A DNA stretch of 64,000 nt from Pseudomonas corrugata (GCF_001269905.1 NZ_LHVK01000005.1:248001-312000), one strand, 5' to 3'. Numbered from the stretch's first letter, positions 1 through 8,764 are shown. Numbers and translations are program-made. Notes: generated by a model from the letters alone, not told the origin.

Positions 1-2
1 TG

Positions 3-176
3 GTGGGCGATTCTGATGGCGTAGTTGCCATCGCTCCGGATCAGCTTCCCAGAGTTTATGAAAGCTGCCGCCAGTTGCTGGATCGAGAAGCGTCTGTCCT
101 CAACGGGATTGAAGAAGATACGCTCGACCCTGACCGGTTTGATTTGATGCTCAGAGCTAAAGGCTGTCCCGTATAG
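3..176 (+). CDS. RraA-family aldolase/decarboxylase, C-terminal part (cut by window start)
   Basis: The open frame enters from the left edge and ends at TAG 174-176, giving 58 residues. It opens with VGDSDGVVAIAPDQ, the signature of the RraA / 4-hydroxy-4-methyl-2-oxoglutarate aldolase family, in which the Asp residues of the GDxDGV loop help bind the substrate and metal. Such proteins cleave hydroxy-oxo-acids in aromatic or branched acid catabolism; a related protein, RraA, inhibits RNase E. The neighbouring regulator and broken MFS transporter suggest a catabolic role here, but that is inferred. The 5' part is outside the window, so the substrate cannot be judged. Confidence 0.75.
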   Translation: MGDSDGVVAIAPDQLPRVYESCRQLLDREASVLNGIEEDTLDPDRFDLMLRAKGCPV

Positions 177-198
177 CCGAGATGATATGAGGTGCTGG

Positions 199-828
199 TC
201 ATCTCGTATCGCTGTACACCGTTGCGCGGGATACGCCGAGGTGTGAGGCGACCGTCTCCATGGCCTTTCTGATATCCAGGAGGCCACACTCCTTCAACTC
301 CTGAAGCAGTACTCTCCGATCGCGGGCTTTCAGCGCACGGGGAGAGGTGGATAGCCGTGTAGCAAACTGATCAATGCGCGCTCGAATGGTTTCTGCACCG
401 CTCGATTCGAGCGACTCATGCGGACGATCGCCACTGAAAGATCCGAACTGATCCAGCATGCCCTGCAACCCCCTGAACAGGGTGAGATCAATGTTCATGC
501 AGAGCGCGGCCACATACCGTCCAGTGGAATCTTTGATTCCAATCGAGGTGCTTTTGGCCTGGCGACCATCTTTAAATTGATTGGGATAGTTGGCAATGAT
601 CTGGGGATAAGCTGGGTCAGCAATCCGGGCAAGTCCCAACTCCGTAGCAGGATGTCCGGTCTCACGGCCAGAAAGATTATTATGGATGGCCAGTATTGCG
701 TGCTCGGGATCCCGCAGGTCGTGCAATACGACTTCGCAAAATGGGCTGAAGGTCTGGCTCAAGCCTTCCGCAATTTGTTCCAGTTGACTGATCAGCGCCT
801 GTTGTTCAGGTGTGGTTTTTTTCTTCAT
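199..828 (-). CDS. YheO/DauR-type transcriptional regulator
   Basis: This 209-residue protein has an N-terminal YheO-type PAS-like domain (about residues 15-130; FCEVVLHDLRDPEHAILAIHNNLSGRETG and later STSIGIKDSTGRYVAALCMNIDL are typical) and a C-terminal helix-turn-helix ending in HLGVSRATVYSD. The family senses small ligands and represses or activates nearby catabolic genes. It is convergent with the RraA-like gene and lies downstream of, and on the same strand as, the MFS remnant, so it probably controlled a small-acid uptake and catabolism unit now broken by the IS. No strong ribosome-binding site is visible before the chosen ATG. A paralogue (dauR) lies at 50221-50847. Confidence 0.85.
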   Translation of the reverse strand: MKKKTTPEQQALISQLEQIAEGLSQTFSPFCEVVLHDLRDPEHAILAIHNNLSGRETGHPATELGLARIADPAYPQIIANYPNQFKDGRQAKSTSIGIKDSTGRYVAALCMNIDLTLFRGLQGMLDQFGSFSGDRPHESLESSGAETIRARIDQFATRLSTSPRALKARDRRVLLQELKECGLLDIRKAMETVASHLGVSRATVYSDTR

Positions 829-1090
829 AACGAAGATATCCAGCGAAAGTAAAGAGGTTTCAGTGAGGGCACGATAACACCTATGGGGCGGCTTTTTTCA
901 GTGCTTTTCGTTCTGAATGATCGATCGAGAACGGAGCAAGAACCTGTGGTTTACGAGGTCTGCTCTTTTTCTGGCGAACGAGCTCGACTATAGGCTGTTT
1001 ATGCGCTCAAGGATTGCTGAGAGGTTGAGGAGCAAGGGTTCGCTGACTTTCAGGGAAAGCTTGTCAAGCGGAGCCAATTCAGAACCAGCT

Positions 1091-1119
1091 CAGGGTCGCA
1101 CACAGCATGGGCGACCCTG
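1091..1119. terminator. Hairpin after the MFS remnant
   Basis: Perfect 9-bp arms CAGGGTCGC and GCGACCCTG are separated by 11 bases, just past the minus-strand stop of the transporter remnant. No T-tract follows, so a terminator role is uncertain. The rest of 829-1132 shows no gene I can support. Confidence 0.4.
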
Positions 1120-1132
1120 GCAAACCAGTATT

Positions 1133-1341
1133 TCACTGCCGAGTCTGATCCCTGGTTCTTAGGCGTTCCGGTAAGGCCCAATACAGCAGGGCTGCTGCCA
1201 GTAGACTGGTGAAGCCAATCACGTAGAGTGCCGGGGTGGTGCTACCGGTTAGATCCTTGATGTGCCCCACCATGACTGGGCTGACAATGCCACCGAACTG
1301 GCCCATGGTATTGATCAGGGCGATCCCCCCCGGTGTCAGGA
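1133..1341 (-). pseudogene. MFS transporter, C-terminal remnant truncated by the IS element
   Basis: The readable piece PGGIALINTMGQFGGIVSP, followed by a GHIKDLTG motif, is the penultimate-helix region of anion:cation symporter MFS proteins (tartrate or aromatic acid type), and it ends in a normal C-terminus with one more membrane helix. Reading upstream, homology stops at the left end of the IS. The sequence beyond the right end of the IS does not continue the transporter on either strand, so the first roughly 350 residues are gone, not merely interrupted. The remaining fragment is about 70 residues and cannot be functional. Confidence 0.8.
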
Positions 1342-1401
1342 TAGTTGTCGCCTCTCCGAATTTTCCTGAAAAAGCAGATCGGGGGCGGAAAGAGACTGTT
1401 C

Positions 1402-1902
1402 GTGCCGTACTATTCACCTGAACGCAAAGCCGCATTGCTCAAGATGCTGCTTCCTCCGCTCAACCTGTCGATGGCCGAGGTTTCCCGGCGCGAAGGGGTC
1501 AGCGAAATGTCTTTGTCGAACTGGCGCAAGCAGGTCGGTTCTGAAGGAAACGCAGTGCCCGATAACACCTCATCGACCCAGAACTGGACAGCCGAAATCA
1601 AGTTTGCTGTCGTCCTTGAAGCCGCCGGCCTGTCCGAGATTGAACTGGGTGAGTACTGCCGCCGTAAAGGCCTGTATCCCGAGCAAATCAGCGCCTGGAG
1701 GCAAGCCTTCATCAGTGGCCAGAAGACGGAAAAAGCCCAGCAAAAAGACGATCGCGAACAAGCCCGTAAGGACAAGAAACGCATCCAGGAACTTGAGCGT
1801 GAACTGCGCCGCAAAGACAAGGCGCTGGCTGAAACCGCCGCGTTGTTGGTGCTGCGAAAAAAGCTCAACGATTACTGGGGGATCGACAACGAGGACAGCT
1901 AA
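1402..1902 (+). CDS. IS3-family transposase OrfA
   Basis: This 166-residue DNA-binding subunit has two helix-turn-helix-like segments: MAEVSRREGVSEMSLSNWRKQ and, later, GEYCRRKGLYPEQISAWRQA. A charged coiled-coil/leucine-rich tail follows (about residues 110-150), as is usual for multimerisation in this family. I start it at GTG 1402 (VPYYSPERKAALL), which matches the usual beginning of this OrfA type; an upstream TTG is possible. Near the 3' end lies an A6G tract at 1857-1863, where a -1 shift would continue straight into the orfB frame. Confidence 0.8.
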   Translation: MPYYSPERKAALLKMLLPPLNLSMAEVSRREGVSEMSLSNWRKQVGSEGNAVPDNTSSTQNWTAEIKFAVVLEAAGLSEIELGEYCRRKGLYPEQISAWRQAFISGQKTEKAQQKDDREQARKDKKRIQELERELRRKDKALAETAALLVLRKKLNDYWGIDNEDS

Positions 1903-1907
1903 CGGCT

Positions 1908-2954
1908 TTGCCAGAGCGGCAGTTACTCGTAACCTGGTTGAATGAAGCGCAAATGGCCGGAGCCCGGAAAATCAGGGCCTGCCAGGAAGTCGGCCTCTCG
2001 CTCAGAACCTTGCAGCGCTGGACTGAAACCGAGGCTATTCAGGCTGACGCCCGAACGACCACACTACGACCCACGCCGCGTAATGCGTTGAGCGAGATCG
2101 AGCGACAGGCAATCCTGACGCTGTGCAACAGCCCGGCGTACGCCGACCTGCCGCCGAGTCAGATCGTGCCGAGACTGGCCGATCAACAGCGCTATCTGGC
2201 ATCGGAAGCCACGTTTTATCGGGTGCTGCGGGCTGCGGGTCAACAACAGCATCGAGGTCGTAGCCAGCGCCCGCGACGGCATGCGGCACCGACGACCCAC
2301 ACGGCCAAGGGGGCGAATCAGGTGTGGTCGTGGGACATCACCTACCTGCCGTCGCCGGTGCGTGGCAAGTATTACTACTTGTACCTGATCGAGGACATTT
2401 ACAGCCGCAAGGCCGTGGGCTGGGAGGTTTACGAAGAGGAAAGCGGTGAGAAGGCGGCTGCGTTGCTGCAGCGTAGCGTGATCGGCGAGCAATGTTTGCA
2501 TGAACCGCTGGTACTGCACTCGGACAATGGTGCCCCGATGAAATCACTGACGCTGTTGAGCAAGATGCATGACCTGGGCATCACACCGTCACGTGGCCGA
2601 CCGCGTGTGAGCAATGACAATCCATACTCGGAATCGCTGTTTAGAACGTTGAAATACTGCCCGCAATGGCCGGCAGATGGCTTTGCCAGCCTGGACGCCG
2701 CACGCATCTGGGTCAGGGATTTCATGCGTTGGTACAACCACGAACACCGGCATAGCCGGATCCGCTTCGTGACCCCGGCGGAGCGGCATCGAGGGCAGGA
2801 TCAACAGATCCTGGCTCAGCGTCATGAACTGTACGAGCAAGCCCGAAAGAAAAGCCCGGAACGCTGGTCTGGACGAACACGGAACTGGGAGCCGATAGGC
2901 ACGGTGCTGCTGAATCCGGATCGAGAGCTGCAGGCCGAGAAAAGAGCAGCATAG
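1908..2954 (+). CDS. IS3-family transposase OrfB (DDE integrase domain)
   Basis: This 348-residue protein carries a helix-turn-helix and HTH_21-like region and an rve integrase core. The catalytic acidic residues are visible as WSWDITYLPS, VLHSDNGAPM and NPYSESLFRTLKY (D, D, E), and the C-terminus holds the usual WYNHEHRHSRI motif. Translation could begin at TTG 1908, but the same frame is open back to the A6G tract in orfA, so the working transposase is probably an OrfAB fusion made by -1 frameshifting. The gene starts 5 bases after the orfA stop. Confidence 0.9.
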   Translation: MPERQLLVTWLNEAQMAGARKIRACQEVGLSLRTLQRWTETEAIQADARTTTLRPTPRNALSEIERQAILTLCNSPAYADLPPSQIVPRLADQQRYLASEATFYRVLRAAGQQQHRGRSQRPRRHAAPTTHTAKGANQVWSWDITYLPSPVRGKYYYLYLIEDIYSRKAVGWEVYEEESGEKAAALLQRSVIGEQCLHEPLVLHSDNGAPMKSLTLLSKMHDLGITPSRGRPRVSNDNPYSESLFRTLKYCPQWPADGFASLDAARIWVRDFMRWYNHEHRHSRIRFVTPAERHRGQDQQILAQRHELYEQARKKSPERWSGRTRNWEPIGTVLLNPDRELQAEKRAA

Positions 2955-2976
2955 TTAGACGGTGACGCGACAACTA

Positions 2977-3317
2977 CCTTGAAAAACGCCGGTAAGAGCG
3001 GAACCATAAGTCGCCGTTACCGAAGAAATGGATATACACACCATCCAACTCTCCCTCAAAACAACCGCCGGTCGGCAGAAAAAATCAGACCCAAGTCCGG
3101 TACGCAAATACCACTTCCCCGAGAGACACCCTCAGCAGCTACGGTCTCCTCCCGCCAAAACGACTCAAAGTAATACCACTTGAAATCCATTCATCAAAAG
3201 ACCACCGTCATACCCACAGAACCATGAGCAACTCTCATTGACGTGGTATTCAAGTGGTATTAATTTCCACCCCTAACACCGAGCGACAACACCCCCAACA
3301 ACCGCATCGGACACTCT
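2977..3317. promoter_or_regulatory. Intergenic region with operator-like repeats upstream of nagR
   Basis: No convincing gene lies here; the 64-residue open frame at 2979 has no family features. The useful signal is a perfect 14-bp inverted repeat: TAATACCACTTGAA at 3171-3184 and TTCAAGTGGTATTA at 3249-3262. An extra half-site GTGGTATT lies at 3243-3250, directly beside the second copy. GntR/HutC regulators of amino-sugar genes bind repeats built on TGGT/ACCA, so these are candidate NagR operators. The 64-bp gap between the repeat copies would allow DNA looping. The binding role is inferred. Confidence 0.6.
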
Positions 3318-4049
3318 ATGAACGACATCCTGGCCCTGCGCCCCGACGACACCCAAGCCACGCCGCTGTACCTGCAACTGGCCCGCAACCTGGAAGCCGC
3401 GATTCACGCCGGCCAATGGAAAGCCGAACAAGCCATGCCGTCCGAACGCAGCTTGAGCGAACAACTGGGCATTTCCCGAGTCACCGCCCGCAAAGCACTG
3501 GAAGTGTTGTTCGAGCAAGGCCTGATCCGCCGCAACCAAGGCTCGGGCACGTTCATCACCCCGCGCCTGGAACAACCGCTGTCACGCCTCAGCGGCTTCA
3601 GCGAGATGTTGCGGCTCAAGGGTTTCGTGCCCGGCTCCCATTGGCTGGAACGGGAAATCACTCCGCCCACCCACGAAGAACTGATCCGCCTGGGCCTTTC
3701 ACCCACCGACAAGGTCGCGCGGCTCAAACGCCTGCGCAAGGCCGACGACACAGTCATGGCCATCGAAATGAGCACCCTGCCCGCCGCCATCATTCCCAAG
3801 CCCCAGGCCATTGGTGCTTCGCTCTACGAGTTTCTCGACAGCATCGGCAAACCGGTGGTGCGCGCCCTGCAGCACATCCAGGCCATCAACGCTTCGGACG
3901 AATTCGCCGCCCTGGTGGGCATCGCCCCCGGCACCGCCATGTTGTTGATGACACGGGTCGGCTACCTGGAAGACAACACCCCCATCGAAGTCACCGACAC
4001 CTACTGCCGCAACGATTACTACGACTTTGTCGCCGAGCTCCGGCGCTAG
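3318..4049 (+). CDS. nagR: GntR/HutC-family regulator of N-acetylglucosamine genes
   Basis: This 243-residue regulator has an N-terminal winged helix (about residues 10-80; SEQLGISRVTARKALEVLFE and RRNQGSGTFI are typical) and a C-terminal UTRA ligand-binding domain ending in VTDTYCRNDYYDF. Members with this layout next to nagA sense GlcNAc-6-phosphate or glucosamine-6-phosphate and repress the nag operon. The gene is 33 bp upstream of nagA on the same strand, so it is probably co-transcribed and autoregulated through the repeats at 3171-3262. The ligand is inferred from context. Confidence 0.85.
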   Translation: MNDILALRPDDTQATPLYLQLARNLEAAIHAGQWKAEQAMPSERSLSEQLGISRVTARKALEVLFEQGLIRRNQGSGTFITPRLEQPLSRLSGFSEMLRLKGFVPGSHWLEREITPPTHEELIRLGLSPTDKVARLKRLRKADDTVMAIEMSTLPAAIIPKPQAIGASLYEFLDSIGKPVVRALQHIQAINASDEFAALVGIAPGTAMLLMTRVGYLEDNTPIEVTDTYCRNDYYDFVAELRR

Positions 4050-4082
4050 CAGCACTGCCTCCCCAGACATCAGAGACTGCCT

Positions 4083-5189
4083 ATGTCCGAAGACAACATC
4101 CTCACCGCCCATGGCTGGGTTCGCGGCCGCCTGATCCACGCCCACGGCAAGCTCGTGTCCGTCGAAGGCCAGCCTTGCGATCCGGCTGACAATGACCTGC
4201 CTTACCTGCTGCCCGGTTTCATCGACCTGCATGTCCATGGCGGTGGCGGCAAGGACATCATGGAGGGCGCCCCGGCGTTCGACACCATCGCCCGCACCCA
4301 TGTGCGCTTTGGCACCACGTCGCTGCTGGCGACCACCATGACCGCACCGGGCGAAGAGATCACCCGCGTACTCCAGGCCCTCGGCGAGTTCTGTGAGCAA
4401 CGGCAGAATGGCAGTGCCCGGGTACTCGGCGTACATCTGGAAGGCCCCTACATCAACCCCGGCAAATTGGGCGCGCAACCGAATTTCGCCCACACCGCGT
4501 TGATGGCCGAGGTGGAAGCCTACCTGGCCCTGGCGCCGATCCGGGTGATCACCATCGCCCCTGAAATTGCCGGCCACGATGCGCTGATCCGCTCCCTCAG
4601 TGCCCGGGGCGTGCGCATGCAGATCGGCCACACCCTGGGCAGCTACGAAGAAGGCGTCGCCGCGCTGGCCGCCGGCGCCAGCAGTTTCACCCATCTGTAC
4701 AACGCCATGAGCCCGCTGCATCACCGCGAACCGGGGATTGTCGGCGCGGCGCTGGCCCACGCCCGTTATGCCGAGCTGATCCCGGACCTTCTGCACGTGC
4801 ATCCGGGCGCCATGCGCGTGGCCCTGCGCTCGATCCCGTGCCTGTATTGCGTCACCGACTCCACCGCGGCCGCCGGCATGCCCGACGGCGAATACAAGCT
4901 GGGCAGCCATACCGTGACCAAATGCCTGGGTGGCGTGCGGCTGGCCGATGGCACCCTGGCCGGCAGCACCCTGACCATGGACCAGGCCCTGCGTAACCTG
5001 GTGAAAATCGGCCTGTCCATCGCCGAAGCCTCGCAACGCCTGTCCCAATTTCCTGCCGACTACCTCGGCCTGCCTGAGCGTGGACGCCTGCAACCGGGCG
5101 CCTGGGCCGACTGCGTGCGCCTTGACCGTTCCCTGACCCTGACCGACGTGATGGTCGAAGGAGAAGCCATTGACCTCCAAAATGCTTGA
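4083..5189 (+). CDS. nagA: N-acetylglucosamine-6-phosphate deacetylase
   Basis: The enzyme removes acetate from GlcNAc-6-phosphate in the cytoplasm, giving glucosamine-6-phosphate for the next enzyme. Its 368 residues show the amidohydrolase landmarks: DLHVHGG (H50, H52), the metal-binding HLEGPYIN (E120), IGHTLG (H183), FTHLYNAMSPLHHREPG (H204) and the catalytic Asp in VTDSTAAAGMPDG (D259). The length is close to the usual for the family. Its last 20 bases overlap the start of the next gene, which indicates translational coupling. Confidence 0.95.
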   Translation: MSEDNILTAHGWVRGRLIHAHGKLVSVEGQPCDPADNDLPYLLPGFIDLHVHGGGGKDIMEGAPAFDTIARTHVRFGTTSLLATTMTAPGEEITRVLQALGEFCEQRQNGSARVLGVHLEGPYINPGKLGAQPNFAHTALMAEVEAYLALAPIRVITIAPEIAGHDALIRSLSARGVRMQIGHTLGSYEEGVAALAAGASSFTHLYNAMSPLHHREPGIVGAALAHARYAELIPDLLHVHPGAMRVALRSIPCLYCVTDSTAAAGMPDGEYKLGSHTVTKCLGGVRLADGTLAGSTLTMDQALRNLVKIGLSIAEASQRLSQFPADYLGLPERGRLQPGAWADCVRLDRSLTLTDVMVEGEAIDLQNA

Positions 5190-6192
5190 AGAGGCCCTCG
5201 CCGCCAGCGAAGCCGTCGAACGCCAGTTGCAGCAACTGGACCCGGCCCTGCAGGAAATCGCCGGACGCCTGCGCCGTCAGCCGCCGCAAGTGGCGATGAC
5301 CATTGCCCGCGGCAGTTCCGATCACGCCGCCAGCTACTTCGCCTACCTGACCATGCAGCAATTGGGCTTGCCGGTGGCGTCGCTGCCGATGTCGGTGGTG
5401 ACCATGCAGCAGGCGCCGCTCAAGGTCAGCGGTCAGGTAGCGTTCGGTTTTTCCCAGTCGGGACAGAGCCCGGACCTGGTGAACAGCCTGCGGCTGTTGC
5501 GCAGGCGCGGCGCCCTGAGCGTGGCCCTGGTCAATGCGCTCGACTCGCCCCTGGAAGCGGCGTGTGAGTTCAGCGTGCCGCTGTGTGCCGGCGTCGAAAG
5601 CAGCGTCGCCGCCACCAAGAGTTTCATCGCCACCCTCAGCGCCAGCGCACGGCTGGTGGCCCAGTGGAAGGACGATGCCCAATTGCTGGAGGCCGGCAAC
5701 GTCCTGCCCGAAGGTTTGCGCGAGGCCGCCCGTCAGGATTGGAGTGTTGCCGTCGAGGCTCTGCGCACCTGCCAGCGGTTGATGGTGATCGGCCGTGGCG
5801 CCGGGTTCGCCATCGCCCAGGAAGCGGCGCTCAAGTTCAAGGAAACCTCGGCGATCCAGGCCGAAGCCTTCAGCAGCGCCGAGGTTCGCCACGGGCCGAT
5901 GGCGCTGATTGATGAGAACTACCCGCTGTTGGTCTTCGCACCTCGCGGTGCCGAACAGTCCGGCGTGTTGAGCCTGGCCGCCGACATGCGCCAGCGCGGC
6001 GCCCGGGTCTTGCTGGCGGCGCCCGATGACATCGCCGAACGCGACCTGACCCTGACTCGCGCCGAGCACCCGGCACTGGATCCGATCCTGGCGATCCAGA
6101 GCTTTTATGGAATGGCCGCTCACCTTGCCGTGGCCCGGGGGCTGAACCCTGACCAACCGCGGCACCTGAGCAAAGTCACCCGTACGCACTGA
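5170..6192 (+). CDS. nagB-II: Glucosamine-6-phosphate deaminase, SIS-domain type (NagB-II)
   Basis: This 340-residue protein has two SIS domains and lacks the glutaminase half of GlmS. Typical segments are ARGSSDHAASYFAYL, GFSQSGQSPDLVNSL, ESSVAATKSF and the second-domain AQEAALKFKET...EVRHGPMALI. Enzymes of this form replace the classical NagB in many pseudomonads and Shewanella and convert glucosamine-6-phosphate to fructose-6-phosphate and ammonia. It overlaps the end of nagA and precedes the PTS genes, which strongly supports this role. Databases often label it GlmS-like. Confidence 0.88.
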   Translation: MTSKMLEEALAASEAVERQLQQLDPALQEIAGRLRRQPPQVAMTIARGSSDHAASYFAYLTMQQLGLPVASLPMSVVTMQQAPLKVSGQVAFGFSQSGQSPDLVNSLRLLRRRGALSVALVNALDSPLEAACEFSVPLCAGVESSVAATKSFIATLSASARLVAQWKDDAQLLEAGNVLPEGLREAARQDWSVAVEALRTCQRLMVIGRGAGFAIAQEAALKFKETSAIQAEAFSSAEVRHGPMALIDENYPLLVFAPRGAEQSGVLSLAADMRQRGARVLLAAPDDIAERDLTLTRAEHPALDPILAIQSFYGMAAHLAVARGLNPDQPRHLSKVTRTH

Positions 6193-6219
6193 CTAATGAC
6201 AGCCTGATGAGAGCGCGCC

Positions 6220-8733
6220 ATGCCCAACAATAATAAAGAGTTGACCCTCAGCGCCCCGCTCAGCGGCCCGGTGCTCACCCTCGCCAATGTCCCGGACGCC
6301 GTGTTCGCCAGCGGTGCCATGGGCGACGGGATCGCCATCGATCCGCTGAACGACACCCTCTACGCGCCCTGCGACGGCGAAGTGATCCATGTCGCCCGTA
6401 CCAGCCACGCCGTGACCCTGCGGGCCGACAACGGCGCCGAACTGCTGCTGCACCTGGGGCTGGACACCGTCGAGCTGCGTGGCGACGGTTTTTCCATGCT
6501 GGTCAAGGAAGGCGCCCGGGTCAGCAACGGCCAGCCATTGCTGCGTTATGACGTGGACAAAGTGGCACGACACTGCAAGAGCCTGGTCAGCCTGTTGATC
6601 ATCACCAATGGCGAGCACTTCCAGGCGCGCCCCGTCACCCTCAGGGGCGTGAAAGTCGGCGAGCCGCTGCTGCATATCGTCGCCATGGCTACAGGCGTTT
6701 CGACCGACGAACATCCGGACGTCGGCATCGAGGTCTTCGGCCAGATCCGCATCGCCCACCGCGGCGGCCTGCACGCACGCCCCGCGGCGCTGGTGCGCCA
6801 GACCGCCCAGGTTTTCAACAGTCGCTCGCAGTTGCACTTCGGCGGCAAGTCGGCCTCCTGCGACAGCCTGATGGGGATGATGGGCCTTGCCATCACCGAG
6901 CAGGCAGAAGTGCAGGTCAGTTGCCGAGGCAACGATGCCGAAGCAGCACTGCAAGCGTTGCTGACGACCCTGTCCACTGCATTGACCGAAGAAGCCCACG
7001 CCGCAGCGCCTGCACTCAAACCCCATGCTCGTCCTGCCGAAGACGGCGTGCTGTACGGCGTATGCGCCGCCCCCGGCCTTGTGACGGGACCGCTGGTTCG
7101 GCTGAATGGCATTCAGTTGCCCGAGGATGCGGGCGGCCACGACGTCGAAGATCAGCGGCAGCAACTGAGCCGTGCCTTGGCCGACGTCAGCCGTGATATC
7201 CACCGGACCCTGGACCACGCCAGGGCCCGGCGCAGCAGCGACGAAGAAGCGATTTTCAGCGCCCATCTGGCGCTGCTGGAAGATCCGGCCCTGCTGGATG
7301 CCGCTCATGTGTGCATCGACCAGGGCAGCGCCGCGGCCCACGCCTGGAGCCAGTCCATAGACGCGCAATGTCGGGTACTGGAGCAACTGGGCAGTACGCT
7401 GCTGGCCGAGCGCGCCAACGATCTGCGTGACCTGCGCCAGCGGGTACTGCGGGCACTGCTGGGAGAAGCGTGGCAATTCGACGTGCCTGCCGGCGCGATT
7501 GTCGCCGCACAGGAACTGACGCCATCGGACCTGCTGCAACTCCGCGCCCAAGGCGTGGCCGGCCTGTGCATGGTCGAGGGTGGCGCCACTTCCCACGTGG
7601 CTATCCTGGCCCGAGGTAAAGGGATGCCGTGCCTGGTAGCGTTGGGCGCTGCACTGTTGGAACAGGAACAGGGCCAGTCGGTGGTGCTGGACGCCGACGA
7701 AGGCCGGCTCGAACTGCGCCCCACCGCCGAGCGCATGACCCAGGTGCAACAGACACACGCTCGGCGAGCCGCTCGCCGCGCTCAACAACAAGCCCTGGCC
7801 CACACACCGGCCCGCACCGTTGATGGCGTAAGTGTCGAAGTGGCGGCCAACGTCGCCTCCAGCGCCGATGCGGCCGAGGCTCTGGCTAACGGCGCTGATG
7901 GTGTGGGGCTGTTGCGTACCGAATTCCTGTTCGTCGACCGTCACACAGCCCCGGACGAAGCAGAACAGCGTCAAAGCTACCAAGCCGTGCTCGATGCCAT
8001 GGGCGATAAGCCGGTGATCATCCGCACCATCGATGTCGGCGGCGACAAACAACTGGACTACCTGCCGCTGCCGACCGAAGCCAACCCGGTGCTGGGCCTG
8101 CGGGGTATTCGCCTGGCCCAGGTGCGACCGGAACTGCTGGACCAGCAACTGCGAGCCTTGCTGCAAACCCGTCCGCTGCACCGTTGCCGGATCCTGTTGC
8201 CGATGGTTACCGAAGTCGACGAACTGCTGAACATCCGCCAGCGCCTTGATGCATTGGCCAGTGAACTGGGCCTGAGCGAACGGCCGCAACTGGGGGTGAT
8301 GATCGAAGTGCCGGCGGCCGCCTTGCTGGCCGAACAACTGGCCGAGCACGCGGACTTCCTGTCCATCGGCACCAACGACCTCTCGCAGTACACCCTTGCC
8401 ATGGACCGCGACCACGCCGGCCTCGCCGCCCGGGTCGATGCCCTGCACCCGGCACTGCTGCGGCTGATCGCCCAGGCCTGCGCCGGCGCGGCCCGGCATG
8501 GGCGCTGGATCGGCGTGTGCGGCGCCCTGGCCTCCGATCCTCTGGCGACGCCGGTGCTGGTGGGGCTGGGTGTGCGCGAACTGTCGGTCAGCCCGGCGCA
8601 GATCGGCGAGATCAAGGCGCGGGTACGCGACCTTGATGCCGTCAAGTGCGCCTGCCTCAGCGCCGAATTGCTGGGCCTGGGCAGTGCCGCTGCCGTGCGC
8701 CAGGCCTGTCATCAACACTGGCCCCTGGGCTGA
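6220..8733 (+). CDS. nagF: PTS EIIA-HPr-EI fusion protein for N-acetylglucosamine
   Basis: One 837-residue polypeptide carries three phosphotransfer modules. First is a glucose-type EIIA (residues about 15-150, phospho-acceptor H78 in ELLLHLGL). Next is HPr (about 172-255, H185 in HRGGLHARPAALV). Last is Enzyme I (about 278-830, H459 in GGATSHVAILARGKGMP, with PEP-binding motifs GLLRTEFLF and the C-terminal barrel IGTNDLSQYTLAMDR). Phosphate passes from PEP through EI and HPr to EIIA and then to the IIB domain of NagE. The gene is 27 bp after nagB-II and 31 bp before nagE. Confidence 0.95.
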   Translation: MPNNNKELTLSAPLSGPVLTLANVPDAVFASGAMGDGIAIDPLNDTLYAPCDGEVIHVARTSHAVTLRADNGAELLLHLGLDTVELRGDGFSMLVKEGARVSNGQPLLRYDVDKVARHCKSLVSLLIITNGEHFQARPVTLRGVKVGEPLLHIVAMATGVSTDEHPDVGIEVFGQIRIAHRGGLHARPAALVRQTAQVFNSRSQLHFGGKSASCDSLMGMMGLAITEQAEVQVSCRGNDAEAALQALLTTLSTALTEEAHAAAPALKPHARPAEDGVLYGVCAAPGLVTGPLVRLNGIQLPEDAGGHDVEDQRQQLSRALADVSRDIHRTLDHARARRSSDEEAIFSAHLALLEDPALLDAAHVCIDQGSAAAHAWSQSIDAQCRVLEQLGSTLLAERANDLRDLRQRVLRALLGEAWQFDVPAGAIVAAQELTPSDLLQLRAQGVAGLCMVEGGATSHVAILARGKGMPCLVALGAALLEQEQGQSVVLDADEGRLELRPTAERMTQVQQTHARRAARRAQQQALAHTPARTVDGVSVEVAANVASSADAAEALANGADGVGLLRTEFLFVDRHTAPDEAEQRQSYQAVLDAMGDKPVIIRTIDVGGDKQLDYLPLPTEANPVLGLRGIRLAQVRPELLDQQLRALLQTRPLHRCRILLPMVTEVDELLNIRQRLDALASELGLSERPQLGVMIEVPAAALLAEQLAEHADFLSIGTNDLSQYTLAMDRDHAGLAARVDALHPALLRLIAQACAGAARHGRWIGVCGALASDPLATPVLVGLGVRELSVSPAQIGEIKARVRDLDAVKCACLSAELLGLGSAAAVRQACHQHWPLG

Positions 8734-8764
8734 GTACGTCGAAGAACAATAAGGGAGATCCGCC

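Larger units (their letters stand above)
1342..2976 (+). mobile_element. IS3-family insertion sequence
   Basis: The element contains orfA and orfB and is bounded by 10-bp perfect inverted ends: TAGTTGTCGC at 1342-1351 and GCGACAACTA at 2967-2976. The true ends may extend a few bases outward, since the flanking bases (AGGA / CCTT) are also partly complementary. No clear target-site duplication is visible, which fits a later deletion on the right-hand side. Both reading frames are open and the DDE residues are present, so the element may be active. Confidence 0.85.

Noticed and set aside
917..1162. 81-codon plus-strand frame
   Set aside because: No family features, overlaps the MFS remnant end, no good RBS.
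2979..3173. 64-codon frame right of the IS
   Set aside because: Basic, low-complexity product with no similarity I recognise; lies next to the IS end in probable debris.
3254..5180. Long frames overlapping nagR and nagA on both strands
   Set aside because: Alternative-frame shadows with runs of Arg, His and Pro; the real genes have clear motifs.
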